The notes under the pieces: model-generated
Database searches by the model: none
What the model was told of the DNA's origin: nothing
The model's input: the letters and a program-made list of their open reading frames with translations, nothing else
Part shown: positions 50,233 to 58,861 of the stretch, one piece after another
Position numbering within the stretch: position 1 is the stretch's first letter
How the letters are laid out: each line of letters begins with the position of its first letter
Program-made: the position numbers and the translations under genes
Source: Methylococcus sp. EFPC2
Lineage (GTDB): Bacteria > Pseudomonadota > Gammaproteobacteria > Methylococcales > Methylococcaceae
Length of the DNA stretch: 64,000 nt
Assembly: GCF_016925495.1 (NCBI RefSeq)
Contig: NZ_CP070491.1
Location: forward strand, 248,001 to 312,000
Direction of reading: 5' to 3'

Positions 50233-51816
50233 ATGATTGATTTGAGCAGAGACAAAATACCGTCAACGGTCAATTTTGACGTGAGGCGGGGCTGCCAGAG
50301 TATGTCCACGGGAGTGGTCGGCGGTTTGTTTTTCGCTGGAATGATGGCGTTTTACGCTCTGTTCAGGGCTGATATCTTAAATAACGGAGGCCCCGATATC
50401 ATCCATGCCCTATGGTGGCTGCCAGCGACGTTCTCGCTCCCGTCAGTGCCACGAAGTTACTATGACATCCTGTTTGCGCTACTGCTGTGTTTTCAGGTGA
50501 TGGTCACCTGGGAGTTGGCGAAACACTGGCTGGCGAGATGCATGACAACCCTGGTCCTTGCTGCGAGTCTGTTCGCCGCCTATCTCCTGGCGAGGAAGGG
50601 CCGCTATCTGTTCTTCTCCGATGACGTTTATTCGGGCACCGCATGGCTTTGGACGCAGATGGAGGCGCTCTGGGCCCTAACGGCCTTGGCTTTGCTGTCG
50701 GTTTGGCTGGTTCCGATGGCCCGCGCCCTCAAGGCTGGTCGGCGGCCGGTGGTTTCGCCCTTGGGCTGGGCGATAAGGACCGCCTGCTGGCGATGGCTGG
50801 CCGGTATAGTCTTCTTCGGTACGATACTGATTCTCTCATTCGGACATCCTTATTATCAATCCAAGTTTTTCGAGCCTTGGCGAACACTGAGTGCCTATGT
50901 GTTTTCCGCTTTTCTGGTTCTTGGACCGCCTTACATTCTTTTGACCAATCTGTTTCGGGGGCACCGGTTCGAGGACCGTAGCGATCCCTTGTTCAACATC
51001 CTATTGCTGGCCCGTGGTTTATCTCTCGCCGTGCTTCGTTGGCGATCACGGTCGTTGAGACGGACCCTCGCGAATCGGCGCGTTAAGGTGTCGTTTCGCG
51101 ATTTGCTTGTCAAACTGTTCTTCCTTCCCCTGATGGTGAATTTCATTTTTGAGGAATCTTCCGGGCTGAGTCAGCACCTGTCGACAGTGCTGTCTCAGTT
51201 GGCCGAAGGCCAGTCCATCCTGAAAAAAACCGTTTTCGATCACGCTTATTGGGCGATGTTTCACACGATTTTCTGCATCGACGTGGGGGTAGGCATGCTC
51301 GGGTATGCCTGCAGTTCACGCTGGCTGGGTAACCGGTCGAAGAGCGTGGAGCCGACTTTGTTGGGTTGGGGCGTCGCACTCGCCTGTTATCCGCCCTTCA
51401 ATCAGGTTTCCGGAATTTATCTACCGTTCAAGAGCATGAGTACAACACTCAATCCCTATTTGCAGGCGGATTGGATTGACATGGGACTCAAAGCCATGAC
51501 GATTGCGTTATGGGGCATTTATGTCTCGGCGACTCTGGCCTTCGGCCTCAGGTTCAGCAACCTGACCCACCGAGGCATCATCACCCGTGGACCCTATGCG
51601 TTTGTCCGCCACCCGGCTTACACCGCGAAGGTCCTAGCGACCTGGTCGTCCGGCCTGACGACTTTTTCGGACCCGCGGCAATATCTGTTTCTGCTGGTCT
51701 GGAACGGGGTCTATTACCTGCGGGCCATCACCGAGGAAAGACACTTGAGGCTGGACCCGGATTACCGCCGCTATTGCGAACGGGTCAAATACCGCTTCAT
51801 TCCGGGGCTAGTGTGA
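50233..51816 (+). CDS. Polytopic membrane protein with isoprenylcysteine-methyltransferase-like C-terminus
   Basis: A 527-residue protein with many hydrophobic segments throughout. The last ~110 residues have the ICMT/PEMT-type pattern: LTHRGIITRGPYAFVRHPAY, then the C-terminal TEERHLRLDPDYRRYCERVK with the conserved E-E and RY residues that bind S-adenosylmethionine. The N-terminal ~400 residues carry no domain I recognise and are long for this family. It may methylate a lipid or isoprenoid carboxyl group, or be an NnrU-like membrane protein. A bidirectional terminator follows. Confidence 0.7.
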   Translation: MIDLSRDKIPSTVNFDVRRGCQSMSTGVVGGLFFAGMMAFYALFRADILNNGGPDIIHALWWLPATFSLPSVPRSYYDILFALLLCFQVMVTWELAKHWLARCMTTLVLAASLFAAYLLARKGRYLFFSDDVYSGTAWLWTQMEALWALTALALLSVWLVPMARALKAGRRPVVSPLGWAIRTACWRWLAGIVFFGTILILSFGHPYYQSKFFEPWRTLSAYVFSAFLVLGPPYILLTNLFRGHRFEDRSDPLFNILLLARGLSLAVLRWRSRSLRRTLANRRVKVSFRDLLVKLFFLPLMVNFIFEESSGLSQHLSTVLSQLAEGQSILKKTVFDHAYWAMFHTIFCIDVGVGMLGYACSSRWLGNRSKSVEPTLLGWGVALACYPPFNQVSGIYLPFKSMSTTLNPYLQADWIDMGLKAMTIALWGIYVSATLAFGLRFSNLTHRGIITRGPYAFVRHPAYTAKVLATWSSGLTTFSDPRQYLFLLVWNGVYYLRAITEERHLRLDPDYRRYCERVKYRFIPGLV

Positions 51817-51877
51817 GTCGGGAAAGGCCGCTGATCAGGGCGAGATCCCTAAGCGGTTTTGTCGATTGGAGCCTTAC

Positions 51878-51908
51878 AAAAAAGCCCCGCTAGTGGCGGG
51901 GCTTTTTT
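51878..51908. terminator. Bidirectional rho-independent terminator
   Basis: GCCCCGC-n5-GCGGGGC flanked by A6 on the left and T6 on the right, between convergent genes (the methyltransferase-like gene and the PEP-CTERM gene). Confidence 0.9.
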
Positions 51909-51923
51909 ACAGGACATTTAGGT

Positions 51924-52748
51924 TCAGCTCGCTACACGTCGGCTTGAGAAAGCGAGACCCAATAGCCCCGTCCCGAACAGCAGGATGATACCAGGCTCGG
52001 GAATCTGGCCGGTTTGGCCGGTAGTTCCGGTTTGGCCGGTTGTCCCGGTTGTCCCGGTCGTTCCGGTCGTTCCGGTCGTTCCGGTCGTTCCGCTAGTACC
52101 GCCAGCGTCGTGGGAGAATGGCGCATTTATGTATTTGGCATCATTTTGTTGGGTGAAATAATGATCGTAGAGATCGAAGTGGAACGGCGTGTTTGCTGCG
52201 ACGCCGCTGATGGCAATGTCATATACATTGATTTGGGCCTTATTGGCATCACCCGCACCAGGCGTCGGGAAACTGGTAATGAAATCGCCTATCGGCGAGT
52301 CGGTGAGCGTGAAGTCACCCAGCTTAAACTCCGTCCAGTCGGTCCCTGATCCATAAATGCCATGCGTCGGGAGAGACGAGCCGTCGCCCAGCAATGGGGC
52401 GGACCCGTTGGTGACGGTTTGACTGAATACGGCTGCACCGGGGGTCGAGGGATCGGTGAAGCCGCCCAATCCGCCTGTCGTCGACGGCGTCAGCGTAAAG
52501 GTTGGAGCCAAGCCATCGGCGTAAGCGATGGAAAGCTTTACGTCGAAAATCGATCCTTTGTTACCAGGACCAGCCACGTTGCCAATCGCCCAAAGACGTA
52601 GTGGGCCGCCGTTGAGAACCCAGGTTTCACTACCACCGTCATACGTGGCGCCTTCAAGATAAAGTTGGAGTTCGGGGATAGCCTGCGCGGTCCCGGCGGC
52701 AAGTAGGCTGCATGCCAGGAATGCGCTTTTTAAATATTTTGCGTTCAT
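51924..52748 (-). CDS. PEP-CTERM sorting-domain exported protein
   Basis: 274 residues from ATG 52,748 (a GAGGAAA site is just upstream; further upstream Met codons give no leader). Signal peptide MNAKYLKSAFLACSLLAAGT, cleaved near AQA. The body is beta-rich. A run of Gly-Thr-Thr repeats (GTTGTTGTTGTTGTTGTTGQ) precedes the PEP-CTERM tail: IPEPGIILLFGTGLLGLAFS then SRR. Such proteins are cut by exosortase and exported with exopolysaccharide. No exosortase is present in the window. The role of the body is unknown. Confidence 0.9.
   Translation of the reverse strand: MNAKYLKSAFLACSLLAAGTAQAIPELQLYLEGATYDGGSETWVLNGGPLRLWAIGNVAGPGNKGSIFDVKLSIAYADGLAPTFTLTPSTTGGLGGFTDPSTPGAAVFSQTVTNGSAPLLGDGSSLPTHGIYGSGTDWTEFKLGDFTLTDSPIGDFITSFPTPGAGDANKAQINVYDIAISGVAANTPFHFDLYDHYFTQQNDAKYINAPFSHDAGGTSGTTGTTGTTGTTGTTGTTGQTGTTGQTGQIPEPGIILLFGTGLLGLAFSSRRVAS
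52010..52091. repeat. Nine-base tandem repeat in the PEP-CTERM gene
   Basis: Units of the form GGTCGTTCC, with variants such as GGTTGTCCC and GGTTTGGCC, encode the Gly-Thr-Thr/Gly-Gln-Thr linker. Length change by slippage would keep the frame. Confidence 0.75.
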
Positions 52749-52974
52749 AAATTTTTCCTCGTTAGCATCACGGACGGATCGCAGTAAGAAATATACATAG
52801 TCCATGCCATGAATATAAGGCATTGATAGTTATTAATATTTGATGGGCATCATGCGATTTTTGGCAGAAATGTAAAAAATTCTGACAGCCTGCCTGTGTT
52901 TGCTAGCGATGGTCCAGCCGACTTAAGGACCATGTGCATGGTCGATAGAAAAGTTCGTGCGATCCGCGTACATG

Positions 52975-53001
52975 AAAAAAGCCGGCAGAGCCGGCTTTTT
53001 T
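52975..53001 (-). terminator. Rho-independent terminator after the subtilase
   Basis: A6-GCCGGC-AGA-GCCGGC-T6, just past the end of the minus-strand peptidase gene. Symmetric, so active in both directions. Confidence 0.88.
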
Positions 53002-53030
53002 CGGGGGTTAGGTTTAACTTCTAATATCAG

Positions 53031-54788
53031 CTACTTGAATATCGTCTCGGTCGCCGCGGCTTGATTGCCGGCCGGATCCGTGGCCACCGCCTTAAGCGTG
53101 TGGCTGCCCTTGGCCACATTTCGGGTATTCCAGGTGTAGCTCATGCTTCCGCTTGTAACAGTGCTCTTCAGGGCGCCATCGATATACAGCTTGAGCGAAG
53201 CTACCACGACGTTGTCTTGTCCTATGACCGAGATCGTGACCTTGGTCCCAACATTGCTGTTGTTCGCGGGAGAGACGAATGTCACGGTAGGCGGCGTGGT
53301 ATCGGCGACATTGGCGACGTTGTCCACCGTCACAGTCACGCCGCTGGAAACGCCTTGGTTGTTTTGGGCGTCGTAGGCCTTGGCGGTGAGCGTGGCATTA
53401 CCGTCTGCAACCAGGCTAGAATCCCAGGTGAACTGATAGGGCGCGACAGTATCGGTTCCGACCAGCTGGCTGCCGGCGTAGAGCGCTACTTGCGCGACGC
53501 CCACGTTGTCGGCGGCGTTGACGTCTACGCTCACCAAGCCTTTTACGGTCGTGCCGGCCGTCGGCGAGAAGACGCTGACACTGGGCGCCTGGGTATCCGT
53601 GGCCTGGGTCTGCGACGCCAACTGTACGGCTTTCGCCGCATTGACCCGGCCCCAGCCAAAGTAGGGGTAAAAATCCGTACCGGCGATATCGTCCCCCGAA
53701 ACTTCCAACACCTTTTCGACCTGATCGGGGGTGAGGGCCGGATTGGCAGACTTGATTAGTGCGACTACGCCCGCGACGGTCGGTGCGGAGAAGGACGTGC
53801 CGTACCATTGCCCGTAGCCGCCGCCCGGACTGGTTGTCCAAATGTAATTGCCAGGGGCCGCCACGTCGATATAGCTACCGTAGTTCGACCAACTGGCCTT
53901 GGTGTCGTTGGTATCGGTCGCGGAAACACTGATGATATAAGGGTTATCGGCATAGCCGGGATCGGTGCTGCCGTTTCCGGCAGAAACGACTACGAGGCCC
54001 CCCTTGCCGCGCATGTATTGGGCGGCCGAGGTGACTGTAGACACCTGATTGACTTCGTAACTGATATTGGCCACGTCGGCACCGTTGTCAGCGGCCCAGG
54101 TGAGGCCCTTGGCGATGTCGCTGTAGTAGGCGAATCCGTCGGCACTGTTAGTGATTCGGATCGGCAGGAGCTTGACGTTCCATGCAACAGAGGTAACACC
54201 GGTGCTGTTGTTGCTAGCCGCGCCAACCGTGCCGGCGACGGCCGTGCCGTGCCCTCGGGTGTCCGAGGTGTCTCCGTTGTTGCTCACCACATTCCAGCCG
54301 GGAAGCAATTGGCCGGCCAGATCGGGGTGCGTCGCTTCCACGCCGCTATCCAGAATAGCGACGGTGACGTTCGCCCCTCTGCTAGCATCCCACGCCGTGG
54401 GCGCTTGAATCTTGGCCAGGTGCCAAGCGTTCGGGAACTTCGGGTCGTTTGGGGTCGTTTGGTTAGGACCAATTAATCCGTCCAGCTCTGCGAACTTTAC
54501 ATGAGGGTTCTTCGATAAGGCCTTGACGATGGCCGCCTCCGCTTTGGCCGGTACTTCCACGACATGCACGTCGAGTTGCGGTAAGCGACCTTGTGAGCGT
54601 GCGCCGTGTTTGCTCAAGATAGCGTCGAACTCGCCATCCGGTAGACCCGCACGCGGCTGGACCAGGATGCGGCCTTCCGCCCATTTGTCCGGGGCCGCGT
54701 CCGCCGTGGTGGCGAACGCAAGCCCTAGTATCGCGGAGACCGCGGCGGCAAGGCAGACGGAAATGGGTTGGTTGGTTCTAGAGTTCAT
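53031..54788 (-). CDS. Exported S8 (subtilisin-like) serine peptidase with C-terminal Ig-like domains
   Basis: 585 residues from ATG 54,788, with an AGAGAGGA site 8 nt upstream (ATG 54,794 is too close to it). A signal peptide (cleavage near ADA) and an inhibitor-type pro-region (ILVQPRAGLPDGEFDAILSK) precede the catalytic domain. The triad is Asp in VAILDSGVEATHPDLAG, His in DTRGHGTAVAGTVGAA and Ser in YGTSFSAPTVAGVVALI. Two Ig-like/cadherin-type domains follow (VSVFSPTAGTTVKGLVSV; VTFVSPANNSNVGTKVTI). It is secreted or surface bound. A c-di-GMP riboswitch lies in its 5' leader, so its production probably tracks the biofilm/motility switch. Confidence 0.93.
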   Translation of the reverse strand: MNSRTNQPISVCLAAAVSAILGLAFATTADAAPDKWAEGRILVQPRAGLPDGEFDAILSKHGARSQGRLPQLDVHVVEVPAKAEAAIVKALSKNPHVKFAELDGLIGPNQTTPNDPKFPNAWHLAKIQAPTAWDASRGANVTVAILDSGVEATHPDLAGQLLPGWNVVSNNGDTSDTRGHGTAVAGTVGAASNNSTGVTSVAWNVKLLPIRITNSADGFAYYSDIAKGLTWAADNGADVANISYEVNQVSTVTSAAQYMRGKGGLVVVSAGNGSTDPGYADNPYIISVSATDTNDTKASWSNYGSYIDVAAPGNYIWTTSPGGGYGQWYGTSFSAPTVAGVVALIKSANPALTPDQVEKVLEVSGDDIAGTDFYPYFGWGRVNAAKAVQLASQTQATDTQAPSVSVFSPTAGTTVKGLVSVDVNAADNVGVAQVALYAGSQLVGTDTVAPYQFTWDSSLVADGNATLTAKAYDAQNNQGVSSGVTVTVDNVANVADTTPPTVTFVSPANNSNVGTKVTISVIGQDNVVVASLKLYIDGALKSTVTSGSMSYTWNTRNVAKGSHTLKAVATDPAGNQAAATETIFK

Positions 54789-54865
54789 GGTCATATCCTC
54801 TCTGCGTTGAATTTTTGGGAAATCCGGCGTATCGCACAGAGGGACCGCAATGCTTGCGGTGGATC

Positions 54866-54945
54866 GCTGGCAATCCCGCTGTCGTAGGATTTCTCCCGTA
54901 GACCGGTAACTTTGCGTCGCCACCTTTCGGTGGTTTTGCCTTTTT
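54866..54945 (-). promoter_or_regulatory. Cyclic di-GMP-I (GEMM) riboswitch
   Basis: On the minus strand: GGCAAAACCACCGAAAGGTGG gives P1 and a stem closed by a GAAA tetraloop, then GCGACGCAAAG, ACCGG, a second hairpin with the tetraloop-receptor side, and CGGGATTGCC closing P1. These are the conserved GEMM elements in order. Just downstream, CCGCAA-GCA-TTGCGG can form another stem, a possible expression platform. It precedes the subtilase gene by ~80 nt. No U-tract is seen, so control is more likely at translation or anti-termination. Confidence 0.85.
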
Positions 54946-55642
54946 CAGGTCATCAATCCCCTCGGTCGCCGGTTATCCATTCCGGTGCGGGGGGATGTCT
55001 GGTTCCTTTGGTGGGGAAGATTAATGGGGCTGTGAAACGGGCATTGTGACGTGGCTCTCAAAGCGACGAACTTTTCAAGGCGCACGATGCCTGCTCCGGC
55101 TTCTGTCGGCGATGTCATTGTATTGAGCAATTATTTCTCTTGATGTCAGAGATAGCCTTGCCGTGCGCCTCGCCCGGACTGACTCCGTAGGCGGGCCGCG
55201 CGTTGGGGTACGTAAAATCCTGATTACATTAGCATATGGCGTGCCAAGTGTTCTATCGTTGCCAGGCCACTGCCGAGTTTCGTAAGGAAATCTATGGGGT
55301 CTAGGAGGAATAGCTGGGCGTGACGTGGGGCCATCAAGCCTCCCCATGCAGGAACACCGGACGCAAGAAGACAATATCGCTCCAGTTCCGTCGGGCTCAG
55401 GCGACAGTGTCGTTCGGAATACCAAAACACATGACGGAGCCGGGCGCCGAACTGCGCTCAGGGAAAACCGTTGGGGCCAGCGTTGGCCTGCCAACAGGCT
55501 GCGGCGATTTGAGGAAGTCCTAAGTGCCTGGGCCTACACGGTCGTCTTTAACTCACAGGTGTGAGCGCAGATCGTCCGATTCAGCACCTCGGCTGTTCCG
55601 CAAGCCGGCGACTCCATTCTTCCGGCTTGCATCCTTCAAACA
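54946..55642. other. Intergenic region without a supported gene
   Basis: About 700 bp between the subtilase leader and the ars operon. Short frames on both strands do not resemble proteins. It must contain the subtilase promoter; no repeats or RNA were recognised. Confidence 0.4.
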
Positions 55643-55660
55643 TTTCGATAATCATTGAAA
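55643..55660. promoter_or_regulatory. Predicted ArsR operator
   Basis: TTTCGATAATCATTGAAA is an imperfect palindrome that ends one base before the arsR ATG. It has the AT-rich, ~18-bp form usual for ArsR/SmtB operators, so arsR and the operon behind it are probably derepressed by arsenite. Confidence 0.6.
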
Positions 55661-55661
55661 C

Positions 55662-56003
55662 ATGGAAAACAAATCCGCCGTCACCGCCCTCGCAGCACTT
55701 GCCCAGGAATCCCGGCTGGCTGTCTTCCGTTTACTGGTGCAGGCCGGCCCGGAAGGTTTGTCCGCCGGTAAAATCGGCGAAGCGCTGGGTATCGCGCCGT
55801 CTTCCTTGTCATTCCATATGAAGGAACTGACTCACGCTGGGCTCGTTTCCTCCCGCCAGGAAAGCCGCTACGTCATTTACACTGCGAATTTTCACGCCAT
55901 GAATGAGCTGATCGGTTTCCTCACCGAGAACTGCTGCAACGGCGCTCCTTGCGCGCCCGGCGCGCTTGCTGACTGCACGCGGTGCGACGAGCCCGTCACC
56001 TGA
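55662..56003 (+). CDS. arsR: ArsR-family arsenic-responsive repressor
   Basis: 113 residues with the ArsR winged helix: AVTALAALAQESRLAVFRLL, GLSAGKIGEALGIAPSSLSF (recognition helix) and HMKELTHAGLVSSRQESRYV. The C-terminus carries CCNGAPCAPGALADCTRCDE, a Cys cluster likely to bind As(III), in the position used by the C-terminal-site type of ArsR rather than in helix 3. First gene of an arsR-arsI-arsC-acr3 operon, immediately behind a predicted operator. Confidence 0.94.
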   Translation: MENKSAVTALAALAQESRLAVFRLLVQAGPEGLSAGKIGEALGIAPSSLSFHMKELTHAGLVSSRQESRYVIYTANFHAMNELIGFLTENCCNGAPCAPGALADCTRCDEPVT

Positions 56004-56044
56004 TCGACTACCCAATTCACCTCACTCGAAACGGAGTACCCGTC

Positions 56045-56488
56045 ATGAAGAGATTCCACGTACACATCGCGGTCGACGATCTCGCTGAAAACATCCGCTT
56101 CTACAGCGCAATGTTTCAGGCCGAACCCGCGGTGCGCGAAGCCGATTACGCCAAATGGATGCTGGACGATCCGCGCGTCAATTTCGCTATCTCCACGCGG
56201 GGTCGCAAGCGCGGGCTGGACCATCTGGGGTTGCAGGTCGAGTCCGACGACGAGCTGGAAGCGGTGCAACGCGGTCTGGCTGCTGCCGCCTTGCCTGTCG
56301 AGGAACAGAAACAGAGCGCCTGCTGCTATGCCAAGTCGGACAAGTATTGGTCCGTCGATCCTCAGGGCATCGCCTGGGAGGCCTTCCATACGCTGGATCG
56401 CATTCCGATGTTCGGCGCGGACAACGTGATTCGGATCGATCCGGCTACCGCCTGTTGTCCCCCATCCAGTCCCAAGGCCCCGGCATGA
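56045..56488 (+). CDS. arsI: ArsI/CadI-type metalloprotein, probable organoarsenical C-As lyase
   Basis: 147 residues of the vicinal-oxygen-chelate fold: MKRFHVHIAVDDLAENIRFY, SAMFQAEPAVREADYAKWML, GLDHLGLQVESDDELEAV and the signature SACCYAKSDKYWSVDPQG. The vicinal CC pair binds trivalent organoarsenicals in ArsI, with His and Glu for iron. C-As lyases remove methyl groups from MAs(III); the closely related CadI proteins have been linked to cadmium. The CC pair, and the position in an ars operon, favour ArsI. Its stop overlaps the next start (ATGA). Confidence 0.85.
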   Translation: MKRFHVHIAVDDLAENIRFYSAMFQAEPAVREADYAKWMLDDPRVNFAISTRGRKRGLDHLGLQVESDDELEAVQRGLAAAALPVEEQKQSACCYAKSDKYWSVDPQGIAWEAFHTLDRIPMFGADNVIRIDPATACCPPSSPKAPA

Positions 56489-56973
56489 CGCGCACACCCC
56501 TGAACGTCCTGGTGCTCTGCACCGGCAACTCCTGTCGCAGCATCCTGGGCGAAGCGCTCATCAACCATCTCGGTGCCGGCCGATTGCGGGCGTCCAGCGC
56601 CGGCAGTCATCCCGTCGGCAAGGTCAACGAAAACGCCTTGGCGACTCTGGCTCGTCACGGGTTGTCGACCGAGGGCTATGCCAGCCAGTCCTGGGACGAA
56701 TTCGAAGGCACGCTCTTCGACATCCTCGTCACCGTCTGCGATGCGGCGGCGGGGGAGGCTTGCCCGGTCTATCTGGGAGCGGCGGTGCGCGGCCATTGGG
56801 GCCTGCCCGATCCGGCCCATGTGACGGGGAGCCGCGAAGTCGTCGAAGCCGCTTTCGAGGCGACTTACGTGGCGCTGGAAAAACGCATCCGGGCGTTGTT
56901 GGCATTGCCGCTGGAAAGTCTATCCAAGGCCGAACTGGCCGAAGCATTGGATCGTATTGGCGCCGAATCCTAA
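56485..56973 (+). CDS. arsC: Arsenate reductase, low-molecular-weight phosphatase type
   Basis: 162 residues from ATG 56,485. The P-loop LVLCTGNSCRSILGEALINH (CTGNSCRS) carries the catalytic Cys; later ILVTVCDAAAGEACPVYLGA supplies the second and third Cys, and HWGLPDPAHVTGS has the conserved Asp-Pro. This is the thioredoxin-coupled class, which reduces arsenate to arsenite for export by the downstream Acr3. Coupled to arsI by an ATGA overlap. Confidence 0.94.
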   Translation: MTRTPLNVLVLCTGNSCRSILGEALINHLGAGRLRASSAGSHPVGKVNENALATLARHGLSTEGYASQSWDEFEGTLFDILVTVCDAAAGEACPVYLGAAVRGHWGLPDPAHVTGSREVVEAAFEATYVALEKRIRALLALPLESLSKAELAEALDRIGAES

Positions 56974-56993
56974 GAGGAACGGGGAACAAGATC

Positions 56994-58100
56994 ATGAACA
57001 AACAGGCATTGCGCGATAGCACGCCTAAATCCTGGCCGGCCGTCTGCGAGCCCAAGCGCTTGAGCGTGTTCGACCGCTACCTCACCGTCTGGGTGGCTCT
57101 GTGCATGGTGGTCGGCGTGGCTGTGGGCAAGGCCTTGCCCGAACCGGTCGCCGCGTTGAGGGCGATGGAGGTCTCGCACATCAACCTGCCCATTGCCGTG
57201 CTGATCTGGCTGATGATCTATCCCATGATGCTGAAGGTCGACTTCGGCTCAGTTCTCAATGTGGGCCGCAATCCCAAGGGATTGCTGATTACCCTGTTCG
57301 TCAACTGGCTGGTTAAGCCTTTTGGTATGGCGCTGCTGGGCTGGCTTTTTTTCAAACATATCTTCGCGCCCTGGATAGGCACGGCCGATGCCGATCAATA
57401 CACGGCCGGCGTCATCATCCTGGCCGCTGCGCCCTGCACCGCCATGGTATTCGTGTGGAGCTATCTCACCGACGGCGATCCCGCCTATACCCTGGTACAG
57501 GTGGCGGTGAACGACCTCATCATGCTGGCGGTGTTCGCGCCCATCGTGAAATTTCTGGTTTCCGGCGCGTCGGGGCTGGAAGTGCCGTTCGACGTGCTGC
57601 TCTACTCGGTAATCGCGTTCATCGTCATCCCGCTCACCGCCGGCGTGCTGACCCGCAAACTGTTGATGAACCTGAAAGGCAATGCTTGGCTGGAACGAGT
57701 CTTCCTGCCGCGCCTGCATCCTGTCGCCATCTCCGCGCTGCTGCTGACCCTGGTGCTGATTTTCGCCTTCCAGGCCGACAATCTCACCGGCCGATTGCTG
57801 CACGTGGCGCTCATCGCCGTCCCCATCCTGATCCAGGTGTATTTCAATTCCTCGCTGGTCTACGGCCTGATGCGGCTGTTCAAGGTGAACTACGCCGTCG
57901 CCGCGCCGGGCGCCTTGATCGGCGCGAGCAACTTCTTCGAACTGGCGGTGGCCACCGCCATCGCACTGTTCGGACCGGAATCCGGCGCCGCCCTGGCGAC
58001 CGTGGTCGGCGTGCTGGTCGAAGTGCCGGTGATGCTGACCGTGTGCTCGGTATGCAACCGAACGCGGGGATGGTTTAAGGAGGCCGAGCCGGCGCACTGA
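56994..58100 (+). CDS. acr3: Acr3-family arsenite efflux permease
   Basis: 368 residues from ATG 56,994, with a GAGGAAC site upstream. A ten-helix transporter of the BART superfamily. Motifs: LIWLMIYPMMLKVDFGSVLN, LAAAPCTAMVFVWSYLTDGD with the conserved Cys essential in Acr3 proteins, QVAVNDLIMLAVFAPIVKFL, and GASNFFELAVATAIALFGPE near the C-terminus. It exports As(III) from the cell. Last gene of the ars operon, 20 bp after arsC. Confidence 0.96.
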   Translation: MNKQALRDSTPKSWPAVCEPKRLSVFDRYLTVWVALCMVVGVAVGKALPEPVAALRAMEVSHINLPIAVLIWLMIYPMMLKVDFGSVLNVGRNPKGLLITLFVNWLVKPFGMALLGWLFFKHIFAPWIGTADADQYTAGVIILAAAPCTAMVFVWSYLTDGDPAYTLVQVAVNDLIMLAVFAPIVKFLVSGASGLEVPFDVLLYSVIAFIVIPLTAGVLTRKLLMNLKGNAWLERVFLPRLHPVAISALLLTLVLIFAFQADNLTGRLLHVALIAVPILIQVYFNSSLVYGLMRLFKVNYAVAAPGALIGASNFFELAVATAIALFGPESGAALATVVGVLVEVPVMLTVCSVCNRTRGWFKEAEPAH

Positions 58101-58189
58101 TCCCTGTGTGGCCGTCGGCCCAGGTATGCCGGCAGCTTGCGCGCAGGATCATGGGCCGACCGCGCTGTACGGCCCATGCTCGAACCCGG

Positions 58190-58624
58190 CTAGCGCAACG
58201 GCGCCGGCTGCCCGCTCAAACGGAACCGCCGGTAATCGTCGAGCACCAGGGCATGATCGAAGGCCAAAGGCTGATGGAACTCGTCCAGCGACACCACGCA
58301 AACATGCTTGGCATCGTCGTCGGCTTTGGGTACGCCCGTCGCGCGCGCCACGTAGACGGCGGTGACGGTATGGCCGCGGGGATCGCGGCGCGGGTCGGAA
58401 TACAGGCCCAGCAAGGCGATGAGCCGCACGTCCAGGCCGGTTTCTTCCTTGGCCTCGCGGATGGCCGCTTGCTCCACCGTTTCGCCGACATCGACGAAAC
58501 CGCCCGGTATCGCCCAGCCCAGCGGCGGGAATGCCCGTTCGATGAGCACGATGGGGGAGCCGGGCCTATCGGTCAGTTCGATGATGGCGTCGGCGGCCAG
58601 GCTAGGGGTGATCGGTCTGCTCAT
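58190..58624 (-). CDS. Nudix hydrolase
   Basis: 144 residues. The Nudix box is complete: [20 protein letters not shown] then ETGLDV (GX5EX7REUXEEXGU), near residues 40-64. The N-terminus has a strand typical of ADP-ribose/NADH pyrophosphatase-like members, and [11 protein letters not shown] follows the box. It hydrolyses a nucleoside diphosphate linked to another moiety; the exact substrate cannot be read. It is alone on the minus strand, 237 bp past the end of rtcB in the same direction. Confidence 0.92.
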   Translation of the reverse strand: MSRPITPSLAADAIIELTDRPGSPIVLIERAFPPLGWAIPGGFVDVGETVEQAAIREAKEETGLDVRLIALLGLYSDPRRDPRGHTVTAVYVARATGVPKADDDAKHVCVVSLDEFHQPLAFDHALVLDDYRRFRLSGQPAPLR

Positions 58625-58861
58625 AGGCTTGTTGCGGAATGTGTGCCGTCTGCTCTGCGGGCGTCGTGGGCTGCAACCTTGGCGGATTCCAGCAGTCGGC
58701 TTGGTGAGTTGAAATAACCTGGGGCGTGCCCGGTCGGCGGAAAAGGCCGCAGGAACTGGGGGCCGTTAGGGCTAAGCCTAACATAAGGCGGGGCCTTGGC
58801 CGATTGGCGACCGGGCCCCGGCGGCCCGAAGCCGCGCGCCGGTCTCGTCATGGCGCCCCGC

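Noticed and set aside
55224-55430. Small minus-strand gene, or a HypC remnant (an adjacent frame reads MCFGIP)
   Set aside because: The HypC-like match is six residues and then stops; the other frame (from GTG) matches nothing I know.
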